From Polycyclovorans algicola TG408 (GTDB taxonomy: Bacteria; Pseudomonadota; Gammaproteobacteria; Nevskiales; Nevskiaceae): 64,000 bases of DNA. The notes beneath the pieces were generated by a model. That model did no database searches, was not told where the DNA came from, and was given only the letters and a program-made list of their open reading frames with translations. The stretch is from NCBI RefSeq assembly GCF_000711245.1, contig NZ_JOMH01000001.1:372001-436000 (forward strand). Reading direction: 5' to 3'. This document shows positions 55,770-64,000 of the stretch, in pieces. Positions within the stretch are counted from its first letter, which is position 1, and the number at the start of each line of letters is the position of its first letter. A program made the translations under genes and the position numbers.

Positions 55770-56240
55770 TCAGGCGCGGTGGTAGGGATGCCCCACCGAC
55801 GCCGACCACGCGCGATAAAGCTGCTCGGCCACGACCACCCGCACCAGCGGATGCGGCAAGGTCAGCGGTGAGAGTGACCAGCGCTGATGCGCGGCGGTGA
55901 GCACGGCCGGCGCAAGACCATCCGGTCCGCCGATGATCATCGCCACGTCGTGGCCGCTGCCCTGCCAGCGCAGCAGCGCATCGGACCAGGCCAGGGTGTC
56001 GTGCAGGTTGCCGCGTTCATCCAGCGCAATGATCTCGGCATCCTTGGGCACGGCCTTGAGAATCTTCTCGCCCTCGGCCGCCTTCAGGCGATCAATGTCG
56101 GCGTTCTTGCCGCGATGCGCGACCGGCTGCTCGACCAGCACCAACCGCGCTTCGTTAGGCAGGCGTTTGGCGTAGTCGGCAAAGGCGGTTTGCACCCAGT
56201 CGGGCATGCGCTGACCAACCGCGATCAGGTGGATTCGCAC
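55770..56240 (-). CDS. rlmH: 23S rRNA pseudouridine-1915 N3-methyltransferase RlmH
   Basis: A 156-residue RlmH, SPOUT fold with a C-terminal trefoil knot: IHLIAVGQRMPDWVQTAFAD, IIALDERGNLHDTLAWSDAL, MIIGGPDGLAPAVL and the tail LPHPLVRVVVAEQLYRAWSA. I start it at the GTG at 56240 by alignment with family length. It methylates helix 69 of 23S rRNA. It lies 13 bp after rsfS, the usual pairing. Confidence 0.95.
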   Translation of the reverse strand: MRIHLIAVGQRMPDWVQTAFADYAKRLPNEARLVLVEQPVAHRGKNADIDRLKAAEGEKILKAVPKDAEIIALDERGNLHDTLAWSDALLRWQGSGHDVAMIIGGPDGLAPAVLTAAHQRWSLSPLTLPHPLVRVVVAEQLYRAWSASVGHPYHRA

Positions 56241-56253
56241 GCCCGGCCCGGCG

Positions 56254-56661
56254 TTAGCCGCTGGCTTTGGGCGTGCGGCGAGTGCTGGCGCGACGCAGGC
56301 TTTCGGGGGCCTCGGGCGCATCGACCGGCGCTTCGCCGTCTTCGATGGACCAGAGCTTTTCGAGTTGGTAGAAGGCCCGCGTCTGCGCCTGCATGACGTG
56401 CACCAGCACGCCGTTGAGGTCGACCAGCGCCCACTCGCCCTGGTCCATGCCTTCGAGCCCCAGGTGGCGAACGCCTTTGAGTTTGGCCTCGTCGAGCACG
56501 TTGTGCGCCAGCGCCGACACATGTCGGGACGAGGTGCCGGTGCACAGCACCATAGTGTCGGTCATGGGCGTGAGCGACTTGACGTCGAGCACGCGAATGT
56601 CCTGACCTTTAAGGTCTTCGAGAGCGGTGACAACGAGTTTAGTGAGTGCTGGTGTTTTCAT
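56254..56661 (-). CDS. rsfS: Ribosome silencing factor RsfS
   Basis: A 135-residue RsfS (Iojap/YbeB): VVTALEDLKGQDIRVLDVKS, MTDTMVLCTGTSSRHVSALA, EWALVDLNGVLVHVMQAQTR and FYQLEKLWS. It binds L14 (rplN at 15838-16203) and blocks subunit joining when nutrients run low. About 30 residues of Ala/Pro/Arg-rich tail follow the conserved end. Its start lies 23 nt inside the nadD 3' end. Confidence 0.95.
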   Translation of the reverse strand: MKTPALTKLVVTALEDLKGQDIRVLDVKSLTPMTDTMVLCTGTSSRHVSALAHNVLDEAKLKGVRHLGLEGMDQGEWALVDLNGVLVHVMQAQTRAFYQLEKLWSIEDGEAPVDAPEAPESLRRASTRRTPKASG

Positions 56662-57247
56662 GATGGGTCAGTACGGCAATGTCGGCGGCGGTCAGCCGGT
56701 CGAGGATGGGCTGCGGCATCAGCCCGCGGAGCGACAGCCCGGCGCGCAGTTTGTGACGCAGCAGGGTCGACGAAATATCGAGCAGCGGAATGTCGAGGGT
56801 CTGGTAACGGCCGTCGAGCGCACCGGCAATTTCGGGTGGCGCGACGAGGCGACTGCGCGGACGTTTGACGACCACCAGGTCGGCAAGATCGAGAATCACC
56901 GGCCAGCGGTGCCAGGTATGGAAATGACTGAAAGCGTCGGCGCCAATCAACAACACGCGCCGCGAGGTGGGGAACTTGTCGGCCAACTCGCTAAGCGTTT
57001 CGACCGTGTAGGACGGCCCTTCGCGGCGCACCTCGCAATCATCGGCCACCAGGCGCCGCTCGCCCTCGATGGCCAGCCGAATCCAGTCAAGGCGCTTCTG
57101 CGCCGGAATGGCCGCTTCGGCGCGGTGCATCGGATGCGCGGTCGGCACCAGCCGCACCTGATCAAGCTTCAGGCGCTCCAACGCTTCGATCGCCAGACGC
57201 AGGTGCCCGTTATGGAACGGTGAGAACGCCCCGCCAAAAATGCCGAT
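56639..57247 (-). CDS. nadD: Nicotinate-mononucleotide adenylyltransferase, non-standard start codon
   Basis: About 200 residues. The nucleotide-binding motif GIFGGAFSPFHNGHLRLAI is intact, followed by RLVPTAHPMHRAE, MFER-like segments replaced by IPAQKRLDWIRLA, and LIGADAFSHFHTWHRWPVIL. No ATG, GTG, TTG or CTG exists in frame between the TGA upstream and this motif; the first TTG (57181) would delete it. Likely starts are ATT at 57241 (AAGG 8 nt upstream) or ATC at 57247. It makes NaAD from NaMN. A base error in the assembly is an alternative explanation. Confidence 0.85.
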   Translation of the reverse strand: MGIFGGAFSPFHNGHLRLAIEALERLKLDQVRLVPTAHPMHRAEAAIPAQKRLDWIRLAIEGERRLVADDCEVRREGPSYTVETLSELADKFPTSRRVLLIGADAFSHFHTWHRWPVILDLADLVVVKRPRSRLVAPPEIAGALDGRYQTLDIPLLDISSTLLRHKLRAGLSLRGLMPQPILDRLTAADIAVLTHHENTSTH

Positions 57248-57281
57248 CGCCTTGCTGCGGCGCGACGACGGCCGGGTGGCT

Positions 57282-58577
57282 TCAACGGACGTGGCCGTCT
57301 CCCAGCACCACCCATTTCTGCGAGGTCAGGCCTTCAAGGCCCACCGGGCCACGGGCGTGAAATTTGTCGGTGCTGATGCCGATTTCGGCGCCCAGTCCGT
57401 ATTCATAGCCATCGGCAAAGCGGGTCGAGGCGTTGACCATCACCGAGCTGGAATCCACCTCGCGCAGAAAGCGCCGGGCGCGCGTCAGGTTCTCGGTGAT
57501 GATGCTTTCGGTGTGCGCCGAGCTGTACGTCGCAATGTGATCCATCGCCGCATCAAGGTCGTCGACCAGCCGGATCGACAGAATCGGCGCCAGATATTCG
57601 GTCTGCCAGTCAGCCTCGGTGGCCGCGTTGATTTCAGGCAGCACCTTGCGCGTGCGTTCGCAGCCACGCAGTTCCACACCCGCCTCGCGATAGCGCGCGG
57701 CCAGATCGGGGAGCAGCGTGTCGGCAATCGCGGCATGCACCAGCAAGGTTTCCAGCGTGTTGCAGGTGCCGTAACGCTGGGTCTTGGCGTTGATCGCCAC
57801 GGCGATGGCCTTTTCAAGATCGGCCTGGTCATCGACATACAAATGGCAGATACCGTCGAGATGTTTGATCACCGGCACCTTGGCGCCGTCACTGACGGCC
57901 GCGACCAGCCCCTTGCCGCCGCGCGGCACGATCACGTCGATGAACTGCGGATGCCCGACCATGAGCCCGACCATGCGCCGGTCGGTCACATCCAGCACCT
58001 GCACGGTGGCGCGCGGCAGTCCGGCATCGACCAGCGCGCGGTCAATGCAGCGGGCAATGGCCTGGTTCGAGCGCAGCGCTTCTGAGCCACCGCGCAGAAT
58101 GGCCGCGTTGCCCGACTTCAGACACAGACTCGCAGCGTCGGCCGTCACGTTGGGACGCGACTCGTAAATGATGCCGACCACGCCCAGCGGAACCCGCATG
58201 CGTCCCACCTGAATGCCCGACGGCCGCATGTTGAGGTCGGTGATGGCGCCCACCGGATCGGGCAGCGCGGCGATTTGCCGCACACCTTCGGCCATGGCGC
58301 TGACGCGCTCGGGGTTCAGCGCCAGACGGTCCAGCAGTGCGGCGTCGAGTCCGCCATTGCGGCCAGCGTCCATGTCGGCGCGGTTGGCATCGAGGATGTC
58401 GCCCCGCGCGTCTTTGATGTTCTCGGCCAGCGCAAACAGCGCGGCGTTCTTCTGGCCGGTTTCGGCACGCGCGATGTCGCGGCTGGCCACGCGGGCAGCC
58501 TTGCCCAATGCGGTGAACTGGCGTTTTAAGGCGTCATCAGAAACGGCGTGGCGATCGGTACGGGCGGTGGCACTCAT
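57282..58577 (-). CDS. proA: Gamma-glutamyl phosphate reductase
   Basis: A 431-residue ProA of proline synthesis, reducing gamma-glutamyl phosphate to the semialdehyde with NADPH. Catalytic Cys is in [15 protein letters not shown]; other conserved parts are [40 protein letters not shown] and the C-terminal [31 protein letters not shown]. proB is not adjacent. It overlaps holA by 4 nt. Confidence 0.97.
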   Translation of the reverse strand: MSATARTDRHAVSDDALKRQFTALGKAARVASRDIARAETGQKNAALFALAENIKDARGDILDANRADMDAGRNGGLDAALLDRLALNPERVSAMAEGVRQIAALPDPVGAITDLNMRPSGIQVGRMRVPLGVVGIIYESRPNVTADAASLCLKSGNAAILRGGSEALRSNQAIARCIDRALVDAGLPRATVQVLDVTDRRMVGLMVGHPQFIDVIVPRGGKGLVAAVSDGAKVPVIKHLDGICHLYVDDQADLEKAIAVAINAKTQRYGTCNTLETLLVHAAIADTLLPDLAARYREAGVELRGCERTRKVLPEINAATEADWQTEYLAPILSIRLVDDLDAAMDHIATYSSAHTESIITENLTRARRFLREVDSSSVMVNASTRFADGYEYGLGAEIGISTDKFHARGPVGLEGLTSQKWVVLGDGHVR

Positions 58578-59608
58578 GTGCGGCGTTGGTTTCGCAGTGG
58601 CGCGGCCCCACTGGCCGCAAGCGCCAATGTTAACAAGTCTGCCCAGGCGGTCGGTTCGCCCCCGGTGGACTTGGACCCGGCATCGATGCGCAGCGCCCAG
58701 CGCAGCCAGCCCATTGGCTGCACCGGCCCGGAGCGGGTGATCGCCGCGCTATAAGCCGCCTGCTGGCCGCGCCGCACCCCGGCCTGATCGCACGCGGCAG
58801 CCGCGTCGCGGGTGCGGCCGTAGGCCTGCGCCGCCTTGGCCCATTGGCGCAGCACCCACAACAGGCCGCCCAGCACCTCCTGCACGGCCGTGCCTTCTTC
58901 GCGCAGGCGCTGCAGGCTGCGCACGCTGCCCTCGGCATCGCCGGCCAGCAGCCGGTCAGCAAGGTCAAACACGCCAAAGCGGGCGTTGTCGGCGACCGCT
59001 CCGGTCAAGGTCGCGGCGTCGATGGGCGTGCCGTCAGGCACCAACAGGCGAAGCTTCTGCAAATCCTGCGCGCAGGCCAGCAAATTGCCCTCGGTGCGCT
59101 CGACCAACACCTCGCAGGCGTCGGCGGTCAGGGTCACGCCGGTGGTACGGGCACGCTTCATCACCCAGTCGTGAAACCCGTCGGGACGCACCGGCCACGC
59201 GTACACCAGCAGCGCCTCGCGCTCAACGGTGGTGAACCAACTGGCCTTTCGCGCCCGCGCATCCAGCGCGCCGAGCAGCACCAACAGAAGGCAATCGGGT
59301 GGCGGATTGACCAGCCAGTCAGTGACTGCCTTGGCGCCTTCAACACCCAGCGCGCCGTTGACGCGCACCTCGATCACCCGCCGCTGCACGAACAGCGACA
59401 GGCTGTTGGCTGCGCCCAGCGCGTCGCTCCAGCCGCCACCCTTGTCGACCTCGAAAATTTCGCGTTCATCAAAACCCTGCGCCTTGGCCGCGGCGCGCAC
59501 CGCGTCGGCCGCTTCCATGACCAGCAGGGCCTCTTCGCCGGCCACCACGACCAGCGACGGCAAAGGGCGTTTCAGGGCGGCGGCGAGGGCGTCAGGTGTC
59601 AGCGGCAT
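58574..59608 (-). CDS. holA: DNA polymerase III subunit delta
   Basis: A 344-residue delta subunit of the clamp loader: [57 protein letters not shown] and the C-terminal helical collar ([38 protein letters not shown]). It opens the beta clamp. It heads a minus-strand run through proA and nadD. The usual lptE partner upstream is absent; coq7 is divergent instead. Confidence 0.95.
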   Translation of the reverse strand: MPLTPDALAAALKRPLPSLVVVAGEEALLVMEAADAVRAAAKAQGFDEREIFEVDKGGGWSDALGAANSLSLFVQRRVIEVRVNGALGVEGAKAVTDWLVNPPPDCLLLVLLGALDARARKASWFTTVEREALLVYAWPVRPDGFHDWVMKRARTTGVTLTADACEVLVERTEGNLLACAQDLQKLRLLVPDGTPIDAATLTGAVADNARFGVFDLADRLLAGDAEGSVRSLQRLREEGTAVQEVLGGLLWVLRQWAKAAQAYGRTRDAAAACDQAGVRRGQQAAYSAAITRSGPVQPMGWLRWALRIDAGSKSTGGEPTAWADLLTLALAASGAAPLRNQRRT

Positions 59609-59624
59609 GCGGCGATTCTATAAT
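59596..59624 (+). promoter_or_regulatory. coq7 promoter predicting a leaderless transcript
   Basis: -35 GTGTCA (59596-59601), 17-bp spacer, perfect -10 TATAAT (59619-59624). The expected start of transcription, 6-7 nt downstream, coincides with the A of the coq7 ATG at 59631. The minus strand also offers TATAGA upstream of holA. Confidence 0.6.
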
Positions 59625-59630
59625 CAGTAC

Positions 59631-60269
59631 ATGGCCTTCCGATCCCCCACCGCCACCGACCTGTTTCTGCAGCCTCTGGCGCGGGCGCTCAGTGGCACGT
59701 CTCGCGCTGCCGCAAGCCGCAGCTACCCCGCCAGCATGCAGGCCGAAGACGCCTTGCCACCGCCCGCGCGACGCCACGCGGCGGGGCTGATGCGCGTCAA
59801 CCACGCCGGCGAGATCGCCGCGCAAGGGCTCTACCACGGCCAGGCGCTGACGGCGCGCACCCCTGAGGTCGCCGGCCACCTGCGCGAAGCGGCAGCCGAA
59901 GAACGTGACCACATGGTCTGGTGCGAGCAGCGCCTGGCCGAGCTCGGCAGTCAGCCCAGCCGGCTCAGCCCGCTGTGGTTTGCCGGCTCGTTTGCCATGG
60001 GCGCAGCGGCGGGCCTGGCGGGCGACCGCTGGAGCCTTGGCTTTGTTGCTGAAACCGAGCATCAGGTGGCGGCACACCTCGACCAGCACCTCACACAACT
60101 GCCCGCCGCCGATCAGCGCAGCCGCGCCGTGGTCACCGCGATGCGCGACGACGAAGCCCGCCACGGTGCCGAAGCCATGGCCGCCGGTGGCACCGAACTG
60201 CCGCGACCGGTGAAACGCCTCATGCACCGCGTCGCCGGGGTGATGAAAGCACTGGCCTACCACTACTGA
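59631..60269 (+). CDS. coq7: 3-demethoxyubiquinol 3-hydroxylase Coq7
   Basis: A 212-residue di-iron monooxygenase of ubiquinone synthesis. Ligand motifs are [46 protein letters not shown] and [12 protein letters not shown]. It replaces the flavin enzyme UbiF used by E. coli. The start is set by homology: about 50 residues precede the first motif in relatives, and no Shine-Dalgarno is present because a TATAAT box lies 6 bp upstream. Confidence 0.95.
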   Translation: MAFRSPTATDLFLQPLARALSGTSRAAASRSYPASMQAEDALPPPARRHAAGLMRVNHAGEIAAQGLYHGQALTARTPEVAGHLREAAAEERDHMVWCEQRLAELGSQPSRLSPLWFAGSFAMGAAAGLAGDRWSLGFVAETEHQVAAHLDQHLTQLPAADQRSRAVVTAMRDDEARHGAEAMAAGGTELPRPVKRLMHRVAGVMKALAYHY

Positions 60270-60380
60270 CGCGGCCTTCCACTGACGGCCAAATACGCCG
60301 ACTTTGCCGCAGCCGTGCGCGCCAAGCAGGCCGCCCCATCAGGGGCCGAAGGCGCGCCGGAGCACGCCAATGCCGCATGA
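60270..60380 (+). pseudogene. Coding-like tail after coq7, possible gene remnant
   Basis: Past the coq7 stop the same frame stays open for about 36 codons and reads LTAKYADFAAAVRAKQAAPS then GAEGAPEHANAA before a TGA. Codon use is as GC3-rich as in real genes here. There is no start codon or Shine-Dalgarno. It may be the end of a deleted gene or a former longer coq7; no family is recognised. Confidence 0.3.
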
Positions 60381-60389
60381 CCGGAGATT

Positions 60390-60437
60390 CCCCAGCGGCG
60401 GGGCCACCGTCATCTCATGACGGATCAGCCGCTGGGG
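60390..60437 (+). repeat. Nested palindrome downstream of coq7
   Basis: Outer stem CCCCAGCGG (60390-60398) with CCGCTGGGG (60429-60437); inner hairpin CCGTCAT (60407-60413) with ATGACGG (60417-60423) over CTC. No U-tract follows. It could act as an mRNA-stabilising or terminator structure for coq7. Confidence 0.5.
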
Positions 60438-60489
60438 GGCCATCACACCGGCCCTCAGGGTGCACCGGCCACTTCATCCAGTGCCCTAT

Positions 60490-60576
60490 TGAATCGGCAC
60501 GCAAACAGTGCGATCGGGTTGCCTGCGCCGAACATTGAAGCGAAATTGTTTCGGGAAGCCTGCGCGTGCCGATTCA
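60490..60576. repeat. Inverted repeat IR-1 with 61-bp interior
   Basis: TGAATCGGCACGC (60490-60502) and its exact reverse complement (60564-60576) enclose 61 bp that contain a smaller CCGAAC/GTTTCGG pair. The interior is less GC-rich than the surroundings. No gene is recognised in it. Confidence 0.6.
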
Positions 60577-60882
60577 GTAACAAATCAACGTTGTTTTTAC
60601 TATTGATGCGGCATGGGGGTTTATTGCAAGGGTTCTCCAAATTGATCGCGGCGGCCGCAAAATGAAACTGTTCAGGTGCCGCATCAATGGTCCAGCCGCA
60701 CCCGGTGGCTTATCGGTCCATCCGGTTCCAGCGCGGTCCAAAAGGGGCGCCCATTGATGACGCGTCGTGCAACGCCGCTGGAGCAGCTTGCTGACCTCCC
60801 ATGGCAGCAGCACTGCCCCATGATCGATTGCGGCGTTCTGTAAGCCGTCATCAAGACGCCGGATCTTGATTCGGCGGCACAC
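60574..60882 (-). CDS. Hypothetical small protein, doubtful
   Basis: A 102-codon frame from a GTG at 60882 with AGGGGG about 8 nt upstream. It contains CRRIKIRRLDDGLQNAAIDH, GAVLLPWEVSKLLQRRCTTR and LDRAGTGWTDKPPGAAGP, which look protein-like, but the last third runs through two inverted repeats and has atypical codon use. No family is recognised. It may be part of a mobile or repetitive element rather than a gene. Confidence 0.25.
   Translation of the reverse strand: MCRRIKIRRLDDGLQNAAIDHGAVLLPWEVSKLLQRRCTTRHQWAPLLDRAGTGWTDKPPGAAGPLMRHLNSFILRPPRSIWRTLAINPHAASIVKTTLICY
60602..60688. repeat. Inverted repeat IR-2 with 63-bp interior
   Basis: ATTGATGCGGCA (60602-60613) and its exact reverse complement (60677-60688). 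The span (87 bp) is nearly the same as that of IR-1, 25 bp away. The two share the arm motif CGGCA(C). Confidence 0.6.
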
Positions 60883-60951
60883 CGTTCACCCCCTGGACAT
60901 CTGCGAGGGAACAGTCTGCATCGTCTGCCCCCTTTTTTAGAGATCACGCTC

Positions 60952-61353
60952 ATGAACCGCATCCCCAACTTCTGTATCGCTGCGGCCCTGGTACTGGGCG
61001 GCGTGTCCGGCACCGTCATGGCGCAGAAGGGTCCACCTGAGGGGCGCGGACCAGCCGCCACCCAGCGTGCCGAAACCCCGCAGTTCCGTTTGCCGTCGAC
61101 TCGCCAAGTGCGCGAATGGGCCATTGAAGACCGGCTGACCGGCCAGAAAGCCCTGCCGCCGGGCATCCGTAAAAACCTGGCACGTGGCAAACCACTGCCG
61201 CCGGGCATTGCCAAGAAAATGGCGCCACAACCGCTGCTGGCGCGGATGCCGCGCTATGAGGGTTACGACTGGCGCGTGGCCGGTGCCGACGTGGTTCTGG
61301 TCGAGGTCGCCACGCAGGTCGTGGTCGACGTGCTCCTCGGGGTGCTGGAATAG
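60952..61353 (+). CDS. CigR-like secreted protein (RcnB-related)
   Basis: A 133-residue protein with a signal peptide (MNRIPNFCIAAALVLGGVSG, cut after VMA). The core has the repeated motif LPPGIRKNLARGKPLPPGI and the C-terminal YDWRVAGADVVLVEVATQVV followed by DVLLGVLE. This pattern is that of the CigR family, whose Salmonella member is an anti-virulence inner-membrane protein; function in a non-pathogen is unknown. It stands alone between the repeat-rich gap and purT. Confidence 0.8.
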   Translation: MNRIPNFCIAAALVLGGVSGTVMAQKGPPEGRGPAATQRAETPQFRLPSTRQVREWAIEDRLTGQKALPPGIRKNLARGKPLPPGIAKKMAPQPLLARMPRYEGYDWRVAGADVVLVEVATQVVVDVLLGVLE

Positions 61354-61443
61354 ATCGACGCGAAACGGGCCGAGATCAGCCGCCTCGGTGAGGCGTCTGC
61401 CCTCGATGCTACGGTCTGATTCGCAGCAACAAATGACGGCGGC
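61354..61443. other. Gap between cigR-like gene and purT (convergent)
   Basis: The 90-bp gap holds one small stem, CGCCTC (61381-61386) with GAGGCG (61390-61395). It has no U-tract on either strand, so it is at most a weak terminator for the two convergent genes. Confidence 0.3.
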
Positions 61444-62640
61444 TTAAACCGACAACTGCACCCCGGCCGCCACCCGCCGCGCTTTCTCGCGCGCAGCCTC
61501 CACCGTGCCGGCCAGCGCCAGCGCAACACCCATGCGACGTTTGCCGTGCAGTTCGGGTTTACCGAACAGGCGCAGGGCGGTGTCGAGTTCGGCAAGGGCT
61601 TCCGGGGCCACGCTGAAGCGCGGGCCGACCACTTCGCCCTCCATCAACAGCGCGACACTGGCGGCCGGGCCTCGGTCGCGGATGTTGGGAATGGGCAGGC
61701 CGAGAATGGCGCGGGCATGCAGGGCGAACTCGGTCAGGTCCTGCGAGATGAGCGTGACCAGCCCGGTGTCGTGCGGGCGCGGCGAGACTTCGCTGAAGAT
61801 CACCTCGTCGCCCTTGACGAACAGCTCCACACCGAACAGGCCGCGCCCGCCCAGTGCGGCGGTGACCGCTTCGGCGATGCGCTGCGAGCTGGTCAAGGCT
61901 GCGTCGCTCATCGCCTGCGGCTGCCACGATTCACGGTAGTCGCCATCGATCTGCAGGTGACCGATGGGCGCGCAGAAACTCGTCACGGTCAGCCCGTCCG
62001 GCCCGGCGTGGCGCACGGTGAGCAGGGTGATTTCGTAGTCGAAGTCGACAAAGCCTTCGACAATCACGCGACCGGCGCCCGTGCGGCCGCCGCTCTGGGC
62101 GTAGTCCCAGGCCTTGCGAACATCCGCCTCGGTTTTGATCGTGCTCTGGCCCTTGCCGGAGCTCGACATCACCGGTTTGACCACGCAGGGCATGCCGATC
62201 GCCGCCACCGCCTGTTCAAAGTCAGCAAGGTTGTCGGCAAAGCGATACGGCGAGGTCGGCACACCCAATTCTTCGGCGGCCAGGCGGCGAATGCCTTCGC
62301 GGTCCATCGTCAGTCGCGCCGCGCGTGCAGTGGGAATCACGTGGAAGCCCTCGGCCTCCAGTGCCAGCAGGGTCTGGGTGTGAATGGCCTCGATTTCGGG
62401 GACGATCAGGTCGGGCTTTTCGGCCTCGACAACGGCCCGCAAGCGCGCGCCATCAAGCATCGAAAACACATGGCTGCGGTGTGCCACCTGCATGGCCGGG
62501 GCGTTGGGGTAGCGGTCGCAGGCAATCACTTCGACGCCGAGTCGCTGCAGTTCAATCACCACTTCCTTGCCCAACTCGCCGCTGCCGAGAAACAGCACGC
62601 GGGTGGCGGTGGCGGTCAGCGGGGTTCCGAGCGTGATCAT
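61444..62640 (-). CDS. purT: Formate-dependent phosphoribosylglycinamide formyltransferase PurT
   Basis: A 398-residue ATP-grasp enzyme that makes formyl-GAR from GAR, formate and ATP. Visible motifs are [54 protein letters not shown] (ATP-grasp lid), [20 protein letters not shown] and [13 protein letters not shown]. It is an alternative to the folate-dependent PurN step. It is divergent from pyk across 113 bp. Confidence 0.97.
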   Translation of the reverse strand: MITLGTPLTATATRVLFLGSGELGKEVVIELQRLGVEVIACDRYPNAPAMQVAHRSHVFSMLDGARLRAVVEAEKPDLIVPEIEAIHTQTLLALEAEGFHVIPTARAARLTMDREGIRRLAAEELGVPTSPYRFADNLADFEQAVAAIGMPCVVKPVMSSSGKGQSTIKTEADVRKAWDYAQSGGRTGAGRVIVEGFVDFDYEITLLTVRHAGPDGLTVTSFCAPIGHLQIDGDYRESWQPQAMSDAALTSSQRIAEAVTAALGGRGLFGVELFVKGDEVIFSEVSPRPHDTGLVTLISQDLTEFALHARAILGLPIPNIRDRGPAASVALLMEGEVVGPRFSVAPEALAELDTALRLFGKPELHGKRRMGVALALAGTVEAAREKARRVAAGVQLSV

Positions 62641-62753
62641 GGGTCAGCCTTGGTGGCAGCAAAGGGGCCGAATCGTAGCGAATCCGGTCGGCAAAACCTC
62701 AAATCGGTCATGGCCGAAGCCCTACACTACGAGCCTCACAGGGCAAGAAGCGC

Positions 62754-64000
62754 ATGAACCGAAAAACCAAGATTGTCGCCACCATGGGGCCCGCCACCGA
62801 CGCACAAGGCGTCGTCGAACGACTGATTCGCGCAGGGGTTGACGTCTTCCGAATCAACTTCTCGCACGGCAAGGCTGACGAGCACGCCGAGCGCATTCGC
62901 AATGCCCGCGAGATTGCCCTGCGGGTCGGGCGTGATGTCGGCATTCTCTGCGACCTGCAGGGGCCAAAGATTCGCGTCGAAGGCTTTGCCAATGGCCCAG
63001 TCGACCTGCAAGACGGTCAGCCCTTCGCCCTCGACACCGCGCTGGCCGCCAATGCCGGCAACGAGCGTGAGGTGGGTTGCGCCTACCCGGCGCTGCCGCG
63101 CGACGTGAAGCCCGGCGACACGCTGTTGCTCAACGACGGCGCCATTGCACTGCGCGTCGACGCGGTGGCCGGCACGCGTGTCGATTGCACCGTGACCCAG
63201 GGCGGCACGCTGTCCAACCGCAAGGGCATCAACAAACTCGGCGGCGGCCTGTCGGCGCCTGCGCTGACCGATGAGGACCACGCCAACATTCGTCTGGCGG
63301 CGCAGTGGTCTGCCGACTTTTTGGCCGTGTCGTTTCCGCGCACCGCTGAAGACATCCACATGGCGCGCGGCCTGCTCAAGGCCGCCGGGGGCGACGCGTG
63401 GATCGTCGCCAAGATTGAGCGCGCCGAAGCGCTGGACAACCTCGCCGCCATTATTGAAGCCTCCGACGTGGCCATGGTGGCGCGCGGCGACCTGGGCGTG
63501 GAGATTGGCGAAGCCGAGCTGCCGGGCGTGCAGAAACGCATCATCAGCCTGTCGCGCGAGCTCAACCGCGCAGTGATCACCGCCACGCAGATGATGGAGT
63601 CGATGATCACCAGCCCGATTCCCACCCGCGCCGAGGTGTTGGACGTGGCTAACGCGGTCATGGACGGCACCGATGCGGTGATGCTTTCGGCTGAAACCGC
63701 CGCCGGCAAATATCCGGTACGCGCCGTCGAGCACATGGTCAAAATCTGCGCCGCGGCCGAGCGTCAGCATGTGCCGGAGCGCTCTCTAGGCCGTATCAGC
63801 CAGCACTTCCGCCGCACCGATGAGGCCATTGCCATGGCCACCGTGTACACCGCGCGCCTGATGCACGCTGATGCCATCGTGGCGCTCACCGAGTCGGGCA
63901 TGACGGCTTTGCAAATGAGCCGCAGCCACGGCCAGCCGCCGATTTACGCGCTGACCCGCAACGCCAGCACCCGCGCCCGCATGACCGTGTGCCGCGGCAT
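62754..64000 (+). CDS. pyk: Pyruvate kinase, 3' part beyond the window
   Basis: 415 codons are visible. It begins MNRKTKIVATMGPATDAQGV at 62754 and contains VDVFRINFSHGKADEHAERI, CDLQGPKIRVEGFA, SFPRTAEDIHMARGLL, the catalytic stretch VAKIERAEALDNLAAIIEAS, MVARGDLGVEIGEAELPGVQ and ATQMMESMITSPIPTRAEV. It converts phosphoenolpyruvate to pyruvate. The C-terminal domain is cut by the window edge. A PykA-type allosteric form is likely but not decidable here. Confidence 0.95.
   Translation, partial: MNRKTKIVATMGPATDAQGVVERLIRAGVDVFRINFSHGKADEHAERIRNAREIALRVGRDVGILCDLQGPKIRVEGFANGPVDLQDGQPFALDTALAANAGNEREVGCAYPALPRDVKPGDTLLLNDGAIALRVDAVAGTRVDCTVTQGGTLSNRKGINKLGGGLSAPALTDEDHANIRLAAQWSADFLAVSFPRTAEDIHMARGLLKAAGGDAWIVAKIERAEALDNLAAIIEASDVAMVARGDLGVEIGEAELPGVQKRIISLSRELNRAVITATQMMESMITSPIPTRAEVLDVANAVMDGTDAVMLSAETAAGKYPVRAVEHMVKICAAAERQHVPERSLGRISQHFRRTDEAIAMATVYTARLMHADAIVALTESGMTALQMSRSHGQPPIYALTRNASTRARMTVCRG

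Noticed and set aside
60490-60689. Integron attC site
   Set aside because: The inverted repeats are of suitable size, but the terminal core motifs expected for attC are not at the arm ends and no integrase or cassette is present.

Overview
The window comes from a GC-rich gammaproteobacterial chromosome. The evidence is the order of the ribosomal-protein and RNA-polymerase genes, two nearly identical tuf genes, a Tyr-Gly-Thr tRNA cluster upstream of the second tuf (the E. coli tyrU-glyT-thrT-tufB order), a Vibrio/Alteromonas-type TonB2 cluster, a FabR-like regulator, Coq7-type ubiquinone synthesis and the conserved maf-rng-yhdP-tldD block. It is not an enterobacterium: tRNA-Trp sits between tuf and secE, hrpB adjoins the tRNA cluster, and coq7 replaces ubiF. 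A Nevskiales/Xanthomonadales-like lineage is a guess.

Layout. 1-2571: the 5' end of a family-5 peptide-binding lipoprotein/periplasmic protein gene, then a predicted metal-dependent hydrolase and a divergent TetR/FabR-like gene sharing a 23-bp dyad. 2579-7495: a six-gene minus-strand TonB2 system (DUF3450, TtpC-like, ExbB, ExbD, TonB, TPR). 7608-37796: on the minus strand, read from high to low coordinates, secE-nusG, rplKAJL-rpoBC, rpsL-rpsG-fusA-tuf, the S10 operon, the spc operon and the alpha operon ending in rpoA-rplQ. 37833-39989: tRNA-Trp, second tuf, tRNA-Thr, tRNA-Gly and tRNA-Tyr, with their own promoter at 40030-40058.

40071-47787: hrpB and a MOSC protein (minus), a PRMT-like methyltransferase (plus), an aldehyde dehydrogenase and a YeiW-like cysteine-cluster protein (minus), then tesB and an alpha/beta hydrolase (plus). 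47794-59608: a compact minus-strand run, holA-proA-nadD-rsfS-rlmH-maf-rng-yhdP-nitrilase-tldD, with several 4-nt stop/start overlaps. 59631-64000: coq7, a 680-bp gap rich in inverted repeats, a CigR-like secreted protein, purT (minus) and the start of pyk (plus).

Most genes are conserved housekeeping genes. The unusual content lies between and after them. Downstream of tRNA-Thr there are two 127-bp tandem repeats, each containing a copy of the tRNA 3' end and an inverted copy of its T-arm; they resemble the tyrT repeats of E. coli in design but not in sequence. A 56-bp palindromic element occurs twice with covarying stems (next to nusG and beside a truncated tRNA-Gly). boxA-like sites precede rpsJ (nusE) and rpoA. 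Other points are a nadD with no standard start codon, a coq7 promoter that predicts a leaderless mRNA, and a bacterial protein carrying both PRMT signature loops.
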